In this document: one piece after another, positions 7,920 through 15,113 of the stretch | How positions within the stretch are numbered: position 1 is the stretch's first letter | Layout of the letters: each line of letters begins with the position of its first letter | Source of the DNA: Candidatus Uhrbacteria bacterium | Lineage (GTDB): Bacteria; Patescibacteriota; Patescibacteriia; UBA9934; GWF2-40-263 | DNA: 34,707 bases | Assembly: GCA_016235605.1 (NCBI GenBank) | Contig: JACRJW010000003.1 | Coordinates: 1-34,707, forward strand | Direction: 5' to 3' | Program-made: the position numbers and the translations under genes | The notes under the pieces: generated by a model | Told to the model about the DNA's origin: nothing | The model's input: the letters and a program-made list of their open reading frames with translations, nothing else | Databases searched by the model: none

Positions 7920-7947
7920 ACACGGTGTGCCGGTCATTTGCCAGTTT

Positions 7948-8078
7948 GAGACCGTTGAAAAACTCGCGATCTTGCGACTTGCGGGGCCCCGCCACCTCCT
8001 CAACGTCGAGCTCAGCTCGACGTTGAGGAGGCTGGCTTCCCCGCGCATCGCAATCTCATCGAGTTTTTCAACGGTCTC
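7948..8078. repeat. Long palindromic element, copy 1 (MITE/REP-like, 131 bp)
   Basis: The ends GAGACC...GGTCTC close a long imperfect hairpin: GTTGAAAAACTCG pairs with CGAGTTTTTCAAC, then TTGCGA with TCGCAA, GCGGGG with CCCCGC, GCCA with TGGC, and an apical perfect 15-bp stem around position 8017. Related copies lie at 21910-22038 and 29401-29529. It starts two bases after the stop codon of the membrane protein (minus strand). The flanks AGTTT (7943-7947) and AGTTA (8079-8083) match at four of five bases and may be a decayed target duplication. Confidence 0.85.
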
Positions 8079-8080
8079 AG

Positions 8081-9067
8081 TTATCTGTACGCGAGGCGCA
8101 GGATTTTCGAGAAGACTTTTTTGCCATGCGTCCGATGGAGGCCGCGCAGGTAGAATTGATGCCAGGCGCTATATTGGAAGGTGACCGCTGCTCCACCAAA
8201 GGCCAAGATGAACGCGATCAATAAAAGTCCGAACAACGTATTGGCAACCAGAAAAAACATGGAGGAACCAGTCAAGAGCGTGGTCGTGAAGATAAATGCG
8301 TAGGGGATCGTGAGCAGGAACAGAAGCCCGATGAGGACCAGCCCCGCCAAGGCGACGAGCAGGAACAACAGGATCCCGAACTCAAGGGTTGCCAGCCACT
8401 GACGGGCAAACAGCTTCCATCCCGTAGCGATGGCATCCAGCGGATGACGGTTGCCGTCGACGATATCCATGAGCGCGAACATGTACACGATGTTCACGAT
8501 GATGAGCAGAGTGATGAAGATCAAGATCAAGGTAAAGAACAGGGTGGCGCCCTGTGAGGTTGATTGAAGGTACAACAAGAAAAGAGGAAGCGTCATGAGC
8601 AGGATCAGGATTCCCGTCATGAGTTTATTTAGGATCGCTAAGATAAACAGCGACCAGAAGTGTGCGGCAGATTCTTTTTTCAGCGTGTACGGGCCTGCGG
8701 TTTTTTTTTTCTTGAGTCCCAAGATCAGGGCTCCTTGGGAGAGTGTGGCCATAACGACCAAAAGGACGCCAACAAGCGTGGCAAAAGTGATGATGCCCAT
8801 GGCGCGGCTTTGTCCCATAAGCTGGAGCTCTACAAGGTACTGCGAGGCCACATCGTAGCCAATGAACGAGCTATCCATCAGTCGCGTGAGGAAGGCTCCA
8901 CATTGCTGGACTTTTTGGAAACTCGTGACCACGACATCCACCACGCCGCCGGTGGAAATGAGCGCCGCAAAAATACCAAAAACCAACAAGCTTTTTCGCT
9001 CCCAGGTGAGACGCCAGGCCTCAGCCAACATCGGGCGATAGTGCGCCGTGGGTTTCCTCCGTGTCAT
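8081..9067 (-). CDS. Multi-pass membrane protein, unknown function
   Basis: A 328-residue integral membrane protein. The N-terminal 24 residues are basic and cytoplasmic-looking, with an MLAEAWRLTWERKSLLVFG entry helix, followed by about six long hydrophobic segments (near residues 25-45, 92-118, 140-165, 173-200, 228-262 and 268-298). The tail is basic (HRTHGKKVFSK). The layout resembles the loosely defined membrane domain family found in glycerophosphodiester phosphodiesterase-associated proteins and DUF975-type proteins, which lack visible catalytic motifs. It starts 23 bases after ftsH on the same strand, so it is probably the last gene of an rpsA-ftsH transcript. The palindromic element copy 1 sits just past its stop codon. 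Confidence 0.7.
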   Translation of the reverse strand: MTRRKPTAHYRPMLAEAWRLTWERKSLLVFGIFAALISTGGVVDVVVTSFQKVQQCGAFLTRLMDSSFIGYDVASQYLVELQLMGQSRAMGIITFATLVGVLLVVMATLSQGALILGLKKKKTAGPYTLKKESAAHFWSLFILAILNKLMTGILILLMTLPLFLLYLQSTSQGATLFFTLILIFITLLIIVNIVYMFALMDIVDGNRHPLDAIATGWKLFARQWLATLEFGILLFLLVALAGLVLIGLLFLLTIPYAFIFTTTLLTGSSMFFLVANTLFGLLLIAFILAFGGAAVTFQYSAWHQFYLRGLHRTHGKKVFSKILRLAYR

Positions 9068-9090
9068 AGGTCCAATAGATCCAAGAGGAC

Positions 9091-10905
9091 TTATGTTTTT
9101 ACAAATAATGCCTCAAACGCTTCTTTTTCGATCGTCTCTTTTTCCAGTAACTCATGGGAGATCAGATCGAGCGATGATTTTTGTGTTCGTATGATATCAC
9201 GCGCAACCTGCATGGCGCCATCCACCAATTTTTCTACTTCCAGATCGATCGCTTCGGCCGTCTTCTCCGAATAGTTGCGCTGTTCACGGATGTCGCGTCC
9301 CAAGAAGATCATTTCTTGATGCTCACCAAAGACGCGAGGGCCCAGCGTTTCACTCATGCCGTAGCGCGTGACCAGTTCTCGGGCGACTTGTGTGCATTTA
9401 CGCAAATCGTCTGAAGCCCCCGTGGTCACATCTTTGAAGGTTTCTTTCTCGGAGATAAACCCGCCCAGCATCACCGCCATGTCATCCAAAAATTCTGAAC
9501 GCTTGTGGAGACGGCGGTCCTCGCTGGGAAGTTTGAGCGTGTAGCCGCCAGCGGAACCGCGCGAGATGATGGAAACCTTGTGCACAGGATCGGCATTGGG
9601 GAGCATGTGCGCCACAAGCGCATGGCCGGCTTCATGGTAGGCGGTGATATTTTTCTCTTCTTTGTTCATGATGAAACTCTTGCGTTCAGGCCCCAGGAGC
9701 ACCTTTTCAATGGAGATGAGCACGTCTTCTTGGGAGACGGTCTTATCGTTTCGGCGTGCCGTACGGATAGCGGCTTCATTCATGAGGTTCATGAGGTCGG
9801 CTCCAGAAAATCCTGGCGTGCGCTCTGCCACACGGCGCAGTTGAACGTCAGGCGCGAGTGGTTTATTTTTTGCGTGGATTTTCAGGATGGCCTCACGGTC
9901 GTTGATGTCGGGCAGATCGAGGATCACACGACGGTCAAAACGGCCAGGGCGCAGGAGGGCAGGATCGAGCACGTCTGGGCGGTTGGTCGCGGCCATCACG
10001 ATGACACCGATGTTTGGATCAAAGCCGTCCATCTCCACCAAGATTTGGTTCAAGGTCTGCTCGCGTTCATCATGGCTTCCACCCAAACCCGATCCGCGCT
10101 GGCGACCCACCGCATCAATTTCGTCGATGAAGACGATGCATGGCGCAGATTTTTTGGCGCGGGTGAAAAGGTCGCGCACACGGCTGGCACCGACGCCCAC
10201 AAACATTTCGACGAATTCAGAACCGCTCAAGTGATAGAACGGCACAGCGGCTTCCCCAGCCACGGCGCGGGCAAGGAGCGTTTTGCCCGTTCCAGGAGAA
10301 CCCATAAGCAAAACGCCCTTGGGAAGTTTTGCACCAAGGTCAGAAAACTTTTTTGGGTTCTTGAGGAACTCCACCACTTCTAAGAGCTCTTCTTTTGCTT
10401 CCTTGGCGCCGGCGACATCCTCAAACGTAATTTTTTGTTTGGTATCTTTGATCTCACGGGCGTTACTCATCCCAAAGGAGAGCGCCTTGTTGTTGGCGCC
10501 TTGCATCTGGCGGACCATGAAGAAGAAAATGATGATCAGCAGCAAGAGCGGGAGCAGGGACGGCAGGATCACGCCCAAGAAATAGGAACGCGTGGAACGA
10601 TCCAAGACTGTGATATCGGCTGCTTTCAATTGCTCTGCGGTGAGGCCGTAATCGATGAGAGATTCTGAGAGCGAGACACTCGCTTCTTTGCGGCTGGTTT
10701 GTTTTGTCCCGTCCTTGAGCGTGATCGACACGTCAGAGCTTTCGATTTCGATTTTTTCTACCGTCTGGTTTTGGATTTCGTTTACCAGCGCGGCGAGGGT
10801 TACTTCCTCGGGCTTCTCGGTATTCAATGTGTAGCTGGAAAAAATCGCTCCCAAAATCAGGATCGTAACAAGCGCGAAGATGATATTCTTTGAGAGAGGT
10901 TTCAT
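9091..10905 (-). CDS. ftsH: ATP-dependent zinc metalloprotease FtsH
   Basis: A membrane-bound hexameric AAA+ protease that degrades misfolded and regulatory membrane and cytosolic proteins. An N-terminal helix (residues 8-24), an extracytoplasmic domain (about 25-107) and a second helix (108-131) precede the AAA+ domain: Walker A GSPGTGKT (202-209), Walker [10 protein letters not shown] (257-265) and the second region of homology with [19 protein letters not shown] (306-324). The zinc site is HEAGH (424-428), with a third ligand Asp in the TGASDDL segment near residue 499. Length 604 is slightly short because the C-terminal tail is compact. The start lies four bases after the stop of rpsA on the same strand, implying co-transcription from the rpsA promoter. 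Confidence 0.97.
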   Translation of the reverse strand: MKPLSKNIIFALVTILILGAIFSSYTLNTEKPEEVTLAALVNEIQNQTVEKIEIESSDVSITLKDGTKQTSRKEASVSLSESLIDYGLTAEQLKAADITVLDRSTRSYFLGVILPSLLPLLLLIIIFFFMVRQMQGANNKALSFGMSNAREIKDTKQKITFEDVAGAKEAKEELLEVVEFLKNPKKFSDLGAKLPKGVLLMGSPGTGKTLLARAVAGEAAVPFYHLSGSEFVEMFVGVGASRVRDLFTRAKKSAPCIVFIDEIDAVGRQRGSGLGGSHDEREQTLNQILVEMDGFDPNIGVIVMAATNRPDVLDPALLRPGRFDRRVILDLPDINDREAILKIHAKNKPLAPDVQLRRVAERTPGFSGADLMNLMNEAAIRTARRNDKTVSQEDVLISIEKVLLGPERKSFIMNKEEKNITAYHEAGHALVAHMLPNADPVHKVSIISRGSAGGYTLKLPSEDRRLHKRSEFLDDMAVMLGGFISEKETFKDVTTGASDDLRKCTQVARELVTRYGMSETLGPRVFGEHQEMIFLGRDIREQRNYSEKTAEAIDLEVEKLVDGAMQVARDIIRTQKSSLDLISHELLEKETIEKEAFEALFVKT

Positions 10906-10909
10906 GTGG

Positions 10910-12100
10910 TTATTCGGTTATGATGTCTTTTGGTTTTTCCGTCTCGTCCACCTTTGCCACCTCATCCACCTTTTCTCCATCCTTTTTTAAGGAGAGCCCG
11001 AGACGATGTTCTTTGGGTTCGATCGAGACAATGCGGAAGTCCATGGTGTCGCCTTCTTTGGCAATTTCATCCACGTCCGTCACGGGTTTGTCGGAGAGTT
11101 CAGAGACATGGGCCAGGCCGTGGATTTCAGGATCGAGTTCCACAAAGAATCCAAATGGGTTGACCTTCAAAATTTTGCCAGGCACCCTATCCCCGACATG
11201 GTAGCGCTCCCCGACGTTTTCCCATGGATCGCGCACGAGCTTCTTCATCGAGAGGAAAATTTTGCTTCCTTCCAAGCCGATGATTTCTGCTTTCACGGTT
11301 TGGCCGATCTTGAGGATATCGCGTGGGTGATCAATACGTTGCCAGGCGATTTCAGAGATGTGGACGAGACCTTCGAGCGAATCTCCGCCATAGGCGGATC
11401 CGCCTCCGGAGGAAAATTTGATGAACGCGCCGAAGTCCGCAAGCGCGGTGACTTCACCTTCCACCGTGTCCCCGATCTTGAATTGTGAGAGGACATTTTT
11501 CTGTGCGTCTTCCCACACGGCTTTTTCTGAGACGATCAATTTTTCGTCCGCCTCATTGGCATCGATGACACGCACGTTCATCTTGATGCCTACGTAGCTT
11601 TTCAACTTTTCAAGGATTTTGTTTTTGTCGCCGCCGGTCACGCGTGGATAGTGCTCGGGGGAAAGTTGGGAGACGGGCAAGAAGCCGTTCACATGGTTGA
11701 CACAGACGAGGAGCCCACCCTTGTTGGCTTCGATGATGGTGGTCGTGATCACTTCGCCGGTGGTAAACAAACGTCGGATTTCTTCCCAGGCTTTTTGCTG
11801 GCCGGCAAAACGGAACGAGAGTTCGATCTCGCCATTTTCGTTTTCCAGTTCAATCACCGTGGCTTCGATCGGAGAGCCGGGTTGAAGGTTGGCAAATTGA
11901 GAAGACTCGGCAAAGAGTTCCTTGCCACGCACGACCCCTGTGGCAATGCCGCCCAAGTCCACGCGGATCTCGCGTCGTCCCGTGCCGATGACTTTGCCTT
12001 TCACGACGTCACCCACGGCTGGATAATGAAGGTACCCGCCTTCCTCTAAGAGTTTTTCAAATTCGGTCTGTACGGGAGCGGTCACAGGAGCTTGAGACAT
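10910..12100 (-). CDS. rpsA: 30S ribosomal protein S1 (four S1 domains)
   Basis: S1 binds mRNA at the 30S subunit. This 396-residue form has four S1 RNA-binding repeats, beginning near residue 27 (GDVVKGKVIGTG), 112 (GEVITTTIIEANKGG), 206 (GDTVEGEVTALADFGAF) and 298 (GDRVPGKILKVNPFGFF). It is shorter than the six-domain E. coli protein and similar to low-domain-number S1 proteins. I chose ATG at 12100 (MSQAPVTAPVQ) because the upstream part of the open frame is not protein-like and holds the promoter. There is no clear ribosome-binding site. Domain 3 has an odd Gly/Ser-rich insertion (about residues 230-240) encoded by a palindromic repeat. The gene heads a minus-strand unit with ftsH and a membrane protein. 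Confidence 0.95.
   Translation of the reverse strand: MSQAPVTAPVQTEFEKLLEEGGYLHYPAVGDVVKGKVIGTGRREIRVDLGGIATGVVRGKELFAESSQFANLQPGSPIEATVIELENENGEIELSFRFAGQQKAWEEIRRLFTTGEVITTTIIEANKGGLLVCVNHVNGFLPVSQLSPEHYPRVTGGDKNKILEKLKSYVGIKMNVRVIDANEADEKLIVSEKAVWEDAQKNVLSQFKIGDTVEGEVTALADFGAFIKFSSGGGSAYGGDSLEGLVHISEIAWQRIDHPRDILKIGQTVKAEIIGLEGSKIFLSMKKLVRDPWENVGERYHVGDRVPGKILKVNPFGFFVELDPEIHGLAHVSELSDKPVTDVDEIAKEGDTMDFRIVSIEPKEHRLGLSLKKDGEKVDEVAKVDETEKPKDIITE
11384..11410. repeat. GC-rich palindrome inserted in rpsA domain 3
   Basis: The core GGCGGATCCGCC is a perfect 12-nt palindrome flanked by TCCGCC and TCCGGA. It encodes the extra GGGSAYGG residues in a loop of the third S1 domain, where the family normally has a short turn before GLVH. 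This is consistent with an in-frame palindromic insertion. Confidence 0.6.
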
Positions 12101-12171
12101 AACAGAGATGTCCGTCAGGCAAGTCCCAAGCTGGGAGGGCCCAAACGGCGTTAAGAATAATGAACGGTCAG

Positions 12172-12200
12172 AGTGTAGCGAACGCGCCTGGATTTGGCAA
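12172..12200 (-). promoter_or_regulatory. Promoter of rpsA-ftsH
   Basis: On the minus strand, TTGCCA (12200-12195), a 17-base spacer and TACACT (12177-12172). It predicts a leader of about 65 bases before the rpsA ATG. The leader contains a short hairpin around CCCAGCTTGGG, a possible site for S1 autoregulation. Confidence 0.65.
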
Positions 12201-12286
12201 GTAATTGTACGGTACACCTTCAAGGCTGACACTTTTAGGACGACGTACTTGTAACCATACAGACACATGTTCGTCGATATCAACCA

Positions 12287-12322
12287 ACGACCACAAGTGC
12301 TCATATGAGCAAAAGTGGTCGT
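12287..12322. repeat. Nested inverted repeat upstream of rpsA
   Basis: Outer arms ACGACCAC (12287-12294) and GTGGTCGT (12315-12322) enclose a perfect 14-nt palindrome centred on CATATG (12298-12311). It lies upstream of the rpsA promoter and could be a binding site or a cruciform-forming repeat. Confidence 0.55.
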
Positions 12323-12729
12323 GTACGAAAAAAGCGCCGTGGAGGGAATCCAGGGCGCAGTCCAGCTGAGCTGGGCGCAGTCGCGCTCAGCGCGGCGCAA
12401 GGGAGTGGCAACCCTTGGTTCGTCTTTCGACATTCCCATGCTCGCCACTCAAGGAGTCGTGCATGAATCTGCTCGACCGAAGTCATCCTCTGAATCGCAC
12501 GACAGCCTGCCTGCCGGCAGGCAGGAATCGGGCAGTCACCTCGTCGTCTCTCGACTGTACGTTCTTCGCCCGAAATGGGTATGACATTGGTCACGTCGTC
12601 CGGAGACATCGATACAATCGTCAGACGCGCCCAGCTGAGCTCGGCGCAGCGGATGTCGTGCAGTCGGAGTTTCGATCGAAGTCAGCTCCAACTTCGCACG
12701 ACAGAGGAAATTAGCACGTGGGCGAGGAT
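12323..12729. other. Repeat-rich non-coding gap between rpsA and the toxin-antitoxin pair
   Basis: No convincing gene lies in this stretch; the open frames that cross it are not protein-like. It is made of degenerate repeat units. CCAGCTGAGCTGGGCGCAG at 12362 recurs with one change at 12631. GTCGTGC and GCACGAC arms separated by exactly 34 bases occur twice (12456-12503 and 12655-12702), sharing CGAAGTCA in the spacer and CAG after the right arm. A perfect 20-nt palindrome lies at 12506-12525. The second copy ends 65 bp before the DUF433 start. Confidence 0.6.
12506..12525. repeat. Perfect 20-nt palindrome CCTGCCTGCC/GGCAGGCAGG
   Basis: A fully self-complementary 20-mer. Palindromes of this type are, as far as I recall, widespread in CPR genomes; a genome-wide count would confirm that here. 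Confidence 0.7.
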
Positions 12730-12758
12730 TTGTCTAGGCGCGATCATCCTGGTAGAAT
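12730..12758 (+). promoter_or_regulatory. Promoter of the DUF433-Doc operon, near-leaderless
   Basis: TTGTCT (12730-12735), 17 bases, TAGAAT (12753-12758). The ATG is only eight bases past the -10 box, so the mRNA should begin at or just before the start codon. Confidence 0.6.
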
Positions 12759-12766
12759 TGGGTTAT

Positions 12767-13054
12767 ATGACGATCAAACACATCGTTCGCGATCCAGCCG
12801 TTGCTGACGGAAGGGCGACGATTCAAGGAACAGATATTACCGTAAACACGTTGCTGAAAGAATTATCAGCAGGAGTTACGGTTGGTGAAATTCGACAAAA
12901 ATATCCGGAACTGACCGAAGGCTTCATTCTCGAGGCGATAGCCTATGCAGCTGACGTGGTTGAAAAATCCGAGTCTGACGCTGAACTTCAGCAATGGTCA
13001 AAAGCTTTCATTGAAGAATATCGTCCAGCCCTAGAAGCTCTTGCCAAACAATAG
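12767..13054 (+). CDS. DUF433 family antitoxin
   Basis: A 95-residue protein. The pattern MTIKHIVRDPAVADGRATIQGTDI, then LLKELSAGVTVGEIRQKYPELTEGFILEAIAYA, is the typical DUF433 layout of a small beta element followed by a winged-helix-like region. Family members serve as the DNA-binding antitoxin half of toxin-antitoxin pairs. The C-terminal 30 residues (EKSESDAELQQWSKAF and on) extend beyond the minimal domain and are a good candidate for toxin neutralisation. The open frame runs upstream to 12575, but the ATG at 12767 gives the family-typical start and lies eight bases past a good -10 box. The stop codon is one base from the doc start, so the genes are translationally coupled. Confidence 0.85.
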   Translation: MTIKHIVRDPAVADGRATIQGTDITVNTLLKELSAGVTVGEIRQKYPELTEGFILEAIAYAADVVEKSESDAELQQWSKAFIEEYRPALEALAKQ

Positions 13055-13055
13055 T

Positions 13056-13439
13056 GTGAAGTACCTGACCGCGGAAGCTATTTTGATGCTTCATAAAAAT
13101 GTTGTGGATGAGACCGGCGGTTTGCACGGAATACGCGACGTCGGTCTTTTGCAATCCATCGTCGATCGACCTCAGACGGCTGTTTTTGGCAAGGAGCTGT
13201 TTCCAGATGTATGGACGAAGGCAGCTGCCTATCTTCATTCGATTGCGATGAGCCATGTTTTTATGGACGGGAATAAACGGACATCGATTATCGTGGCCGC
13301 AAGATTTTTGTATCTCAACGGAGTCAGGCTTACAGTGGCAAATGAAGAAGTCGAGAGGTTTGTTCTACAGGTTGTTATCGACAAGCTCGACATTGCAACT
13401 ATTGCTAAATGGGTTAAGATGCACAGCAAAGAAACTTAA
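13056..13439 (+). CDS. doc: Doc (death-on-curing) Fic-family toxin
   Basis: A 127-residue Fic-fold protein. The catalytic motif HVFMDGNKRT (His67, Asp71, Arg75) matches Doc-type Fic proteins; P1 Doc phosphorylates EF-Tu and stops translation. The N-terminus MKYLTAEAILMLH is typical for Doc, which is why I chose GTG at 13056 over TTG at 13041; GTG lies one base after the antitoxin stop. There is no ribosome-binding site, so translation is probably coupled to the antitoxin. The antitoxin is DUF433 instead of the usual Phd. Repeats border the pair on both sides, as expected of a mobile or recently acquired module. No inhibitory (S/T)xxxE(G/N) helix is obvious in the toxin. Confidence 0.92.
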   Translation: MKYLTAEAILMLHKNVVDETGGLHGIRDVGLLQSIVDRPQTAVFGKELFPDVWTKAAAYLHSIAMSHVFMDGNKRTSIIVAARFLYLNGVRLTVANEEVERFVLQVVIDKLDIATIAKWVKMHSKET

Positions 13440-13472
13440 GAATGAGATCCCTCACATTCGTTCGGGATGACA
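13440..13472. repeat. REP-like hairpin repeat after doc
   Basis: GAGATCCCTCACATTCGTTC followed by GGGATGAC; ATCCC (13447-13451) pairs with GGGAT (13464-13468). Sequences of this type recur as dispersed repeats in many bacterial genomes. It starts right after the doc stop codon and ends 12 bases before the next start. Confidence 0.55.
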
Positions 13473-13483
13473 AACGCCTATCT

Positions 13484-14164
13484 ATGCCTCACCCACATCA
13501 ATCTGCGCTCGATGAGTTCCAGTTTGCGATTCGGCATTTTGTGCCGACGGTTCCCAAAGACATCAAGGCAGAAGCCCAGCAGCTTCACGATTCGTTGCTC
13601 GCAGATGAGACGGCCGATGAGGCGATGCTTCGGGATGCATTCTACAAAATCGGCGTCAAAGAATATCCCCATCGTAAGGCGTATGAGGAGCTGACGCACT
13701 CGAGCGCTGAGGCGCAGATGAAAGCCATGGTGCTCGAGCATGTCGATGAGACGGTACGCGCGGTCATCAAGCCGCACTTGGACGCCGGCGTATCGCTTGA
13801 CGAATTGTTTTCAAGTGAGATGTTCCAGTCCGCACTTGATGCCAAACAACGCTATCAAGTGGAAGACGGGATTTTAGTCTCTGCCAACAAGCTTGCCGAA
13901 AGACTCAAAGGAGAAGTCGGTGGACAGGCAGGCACCTACCACAAGCTCGTGGAGAAATGGAAAGCGCATGCGGCGGAAATTGAGAAAGCGATCCAGGATC
14001 TGGAGGCGCTCGCGCAGGGTGGGGATGAAAATCAGCAAGCGGAGATCAAAGGGAAGGCCGCGCGCTTCCGTGAAGGATTCCTCGTCACAGAAAAAGATCC
14101 AGATTTGGAGGAAGTCAGAAAAGAAATTGAGTATTGGAGAGATACGTTTGCCGAAGAAGAATAG
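13484..14164 (+). CDS. Hypothetical helical protein (226 aa)
   Basis: I do not recognise a family. The protein is soluble, highly charged and almost entirely helical, with no cysteines. The C-terminal half (from about residue 130) is a run of Lys/Glu/Ala-rich segments suited to coiled coil, ending in an acidic tail FAEEE. A repeated pattern of short helices with acidic residues in the N-terminal half suggests a helical bundle, possibly a protein-interaction adaptor. I chose ATG at 13484 because the codons upstream derive from the REP-like repeat. The MBL-fold gene follows after four bases in the same direction, so the two probably share a transcript. Confidence 0.7.
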   Translation: MPHPHQSALDEFQFAIRHFVPTVPKDIKAEAQQLHDSLLADETADEAMLRDAFYKIGVKEYPHRKAYEELTHSSAEAQMKAMVLEHVDETVRAVIKPHLDAGVSLDELFSSEMFQSALDAKQRYQVEDGILVSANKLAERLKGEVGGQAGTYHKLVEKWKAHAAEIEKAIQDLEALAQGGDENQQAEIKGKAARFREGFLVTEKDPDLEEVRKEIEYWRDTFAEEE

Positions 14165-14168
14165 AACT

Positions 14169-14819
14169 ATGAATATCATTTGGAACGGCATTTCCTCATT
14201 TGAAATCGAGACAAAAACAGGCACGGACGACGTGCGTATCGTGACAGATCCGTATCAGAACGCGACGGGTCTCCGGTTTCCGCGCACCCTACAGGCCGAG
14301 ATGCTCCTTCAGTCGCACGAAGGGGATGACGCGAATAATCGCGAGGCGGTTTTGGGGAATCCATACGTTATCGATCTGCCGGGTGAATTTGAAGTGAAGG
14401 ACGTTTTTGTGTTTGGCATCCAAGCTCCTTTAAAGCGCGAGGAGAAAGGCAAGCACGTCAAAAATTTGATCTTCCGCATTGAAGCGGAAGGGATGCGCTT
14501 GGCGCACTTGGGCGCGCTTGATCGAGAATTAACAGACGAAGAATTGCAACAGTTGGAAAACGTTGACGTGCTGATGATTCCGGTTGGCGGTGGACGTGTG
14601 ATGAGCGCGAGTGTCGCCGCCGAAGTTATCTCGCAGATTGAACCGCGCGTGGTGATCCCGATGTCACACGCCGTGGAAGGATTGAAAGAACCGTTCGGCA
14701 GCGTGGAGGATTTTTGTAAGTCCTTCGGGGCCTGTCGGCGCGAGGAAATGAACAAGTATAAGTTCACGCGCAAAGACTTGCCTGAGGAAGAAATGTTGAT
14801 TGTGAAATTGACGCGCTAA
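14169..14819 (+). CDS. MBL-fold metal-dependent hydrolase-like protein
   Basis: A 216-residue protein with the fold pattern of UPF0173/YtkL-like metallo-beta-lactamase superfamily members. It begins with a beta-strand MNIIWNGISSFEI, has an IDLPGEFEVKDVFVFGI segment, then RLAHLGALDREL, a strand VDVLMIPVGGG and RVVIPMSH. The canonical HxHxDH zinc loop is not seen: the region between residues 35 and 75 has SHEGDDANN where the motif would be expected, and only isolated His residues remain (the AHLG and SHAV positions). It may therefore be a degenerate, non-catalytic or differently metallated member. It starts four bases after the helical protein gene, and a small membrane protein gene follows after three bases. 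Confidence 0.75.
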   Translation: MNIIWNGISSFEIETKTGTDDVRIVTDPYQNATGLRFPRTLQAEMLLQSHEGDDANNREAVLGNPYVIDLPGEFEVKDVFVFGIQAPLKREEKGKHVKNLIFRIEAEGMRLAHLGALDRELTDEELQQLENVDVLMIPVGGGRVMSASVAAEVISQIEPRVVIPMSHAVEGLKEPFGSVEDFCKSFGACRREEMNKYKFTRKDLPEEEMLIVKLTR

Positions 14820-14822
14820 CGT

Positions 14823-15113
14823 ATGGCGAAGCACTCGGTTCATCTGCGGCCCATGGAGGCAAGGACGCGTCGGCTGTACCTCTTGTGCATTGGATCGAGC
14901 ATCGCGCTCATCCTTGTCGCGTGGATCGTCAGTATCCACTCAGCCATTTCAGGCGACGTCGCGCAGATCCGTGAGAAGCTTGATGTGACACTGGATAAAG
15001 CCGGCGCGGGATTCCGCAAGCTCGAAGATGGCGCAAGCGATTACACACAAGATTTTTCCACCTCCCTTGAAGAAGCAAAAACATCGTATGAAGAAACCCA
15101 ATCCCAACCATGA
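14823..15113 (+). CDS. Small single-pass membrane protein (96 aa)
   Basis: A basic N-terminus (residues 1-17) is followed by one membrane helix (YLLCIGSSIALILVAWIVSI, about 19-38) and a helical acidic tail with spaced Glu/Lys suited to a short coiled coil. No family is recognised. The topology suggests a cytoplasmic N-terminus and an external tail. It is packed into the run: three bases after the MBL-fold gene, with its last 26 bases overlapping the gyrA start in another frame. That tight overlap suggests translational coupling to gyrA. Confidence 0.65.
   Translation: MAKHSVHLRPMEARTRRLYLLCIGSSIALILVAWIVSIHSAISGDVAQIREKLDVTLDKAGAGFRKLEDGASDYTQDFSTSLEEAKTSYEETQSQP

Noticed and set aside
9505-10383. 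292-codon plus-strand frame opposite ftsH
   Set aside because: Shadow frame of a strongly supported gene, with no start signals and biased composition.
12323-12729. CRISPR array
   Set aside because: The repeated units are only two, imperfect and palindromic with a shared spacer core; there are no regular direct repeats with unique spacers and no cas genes.
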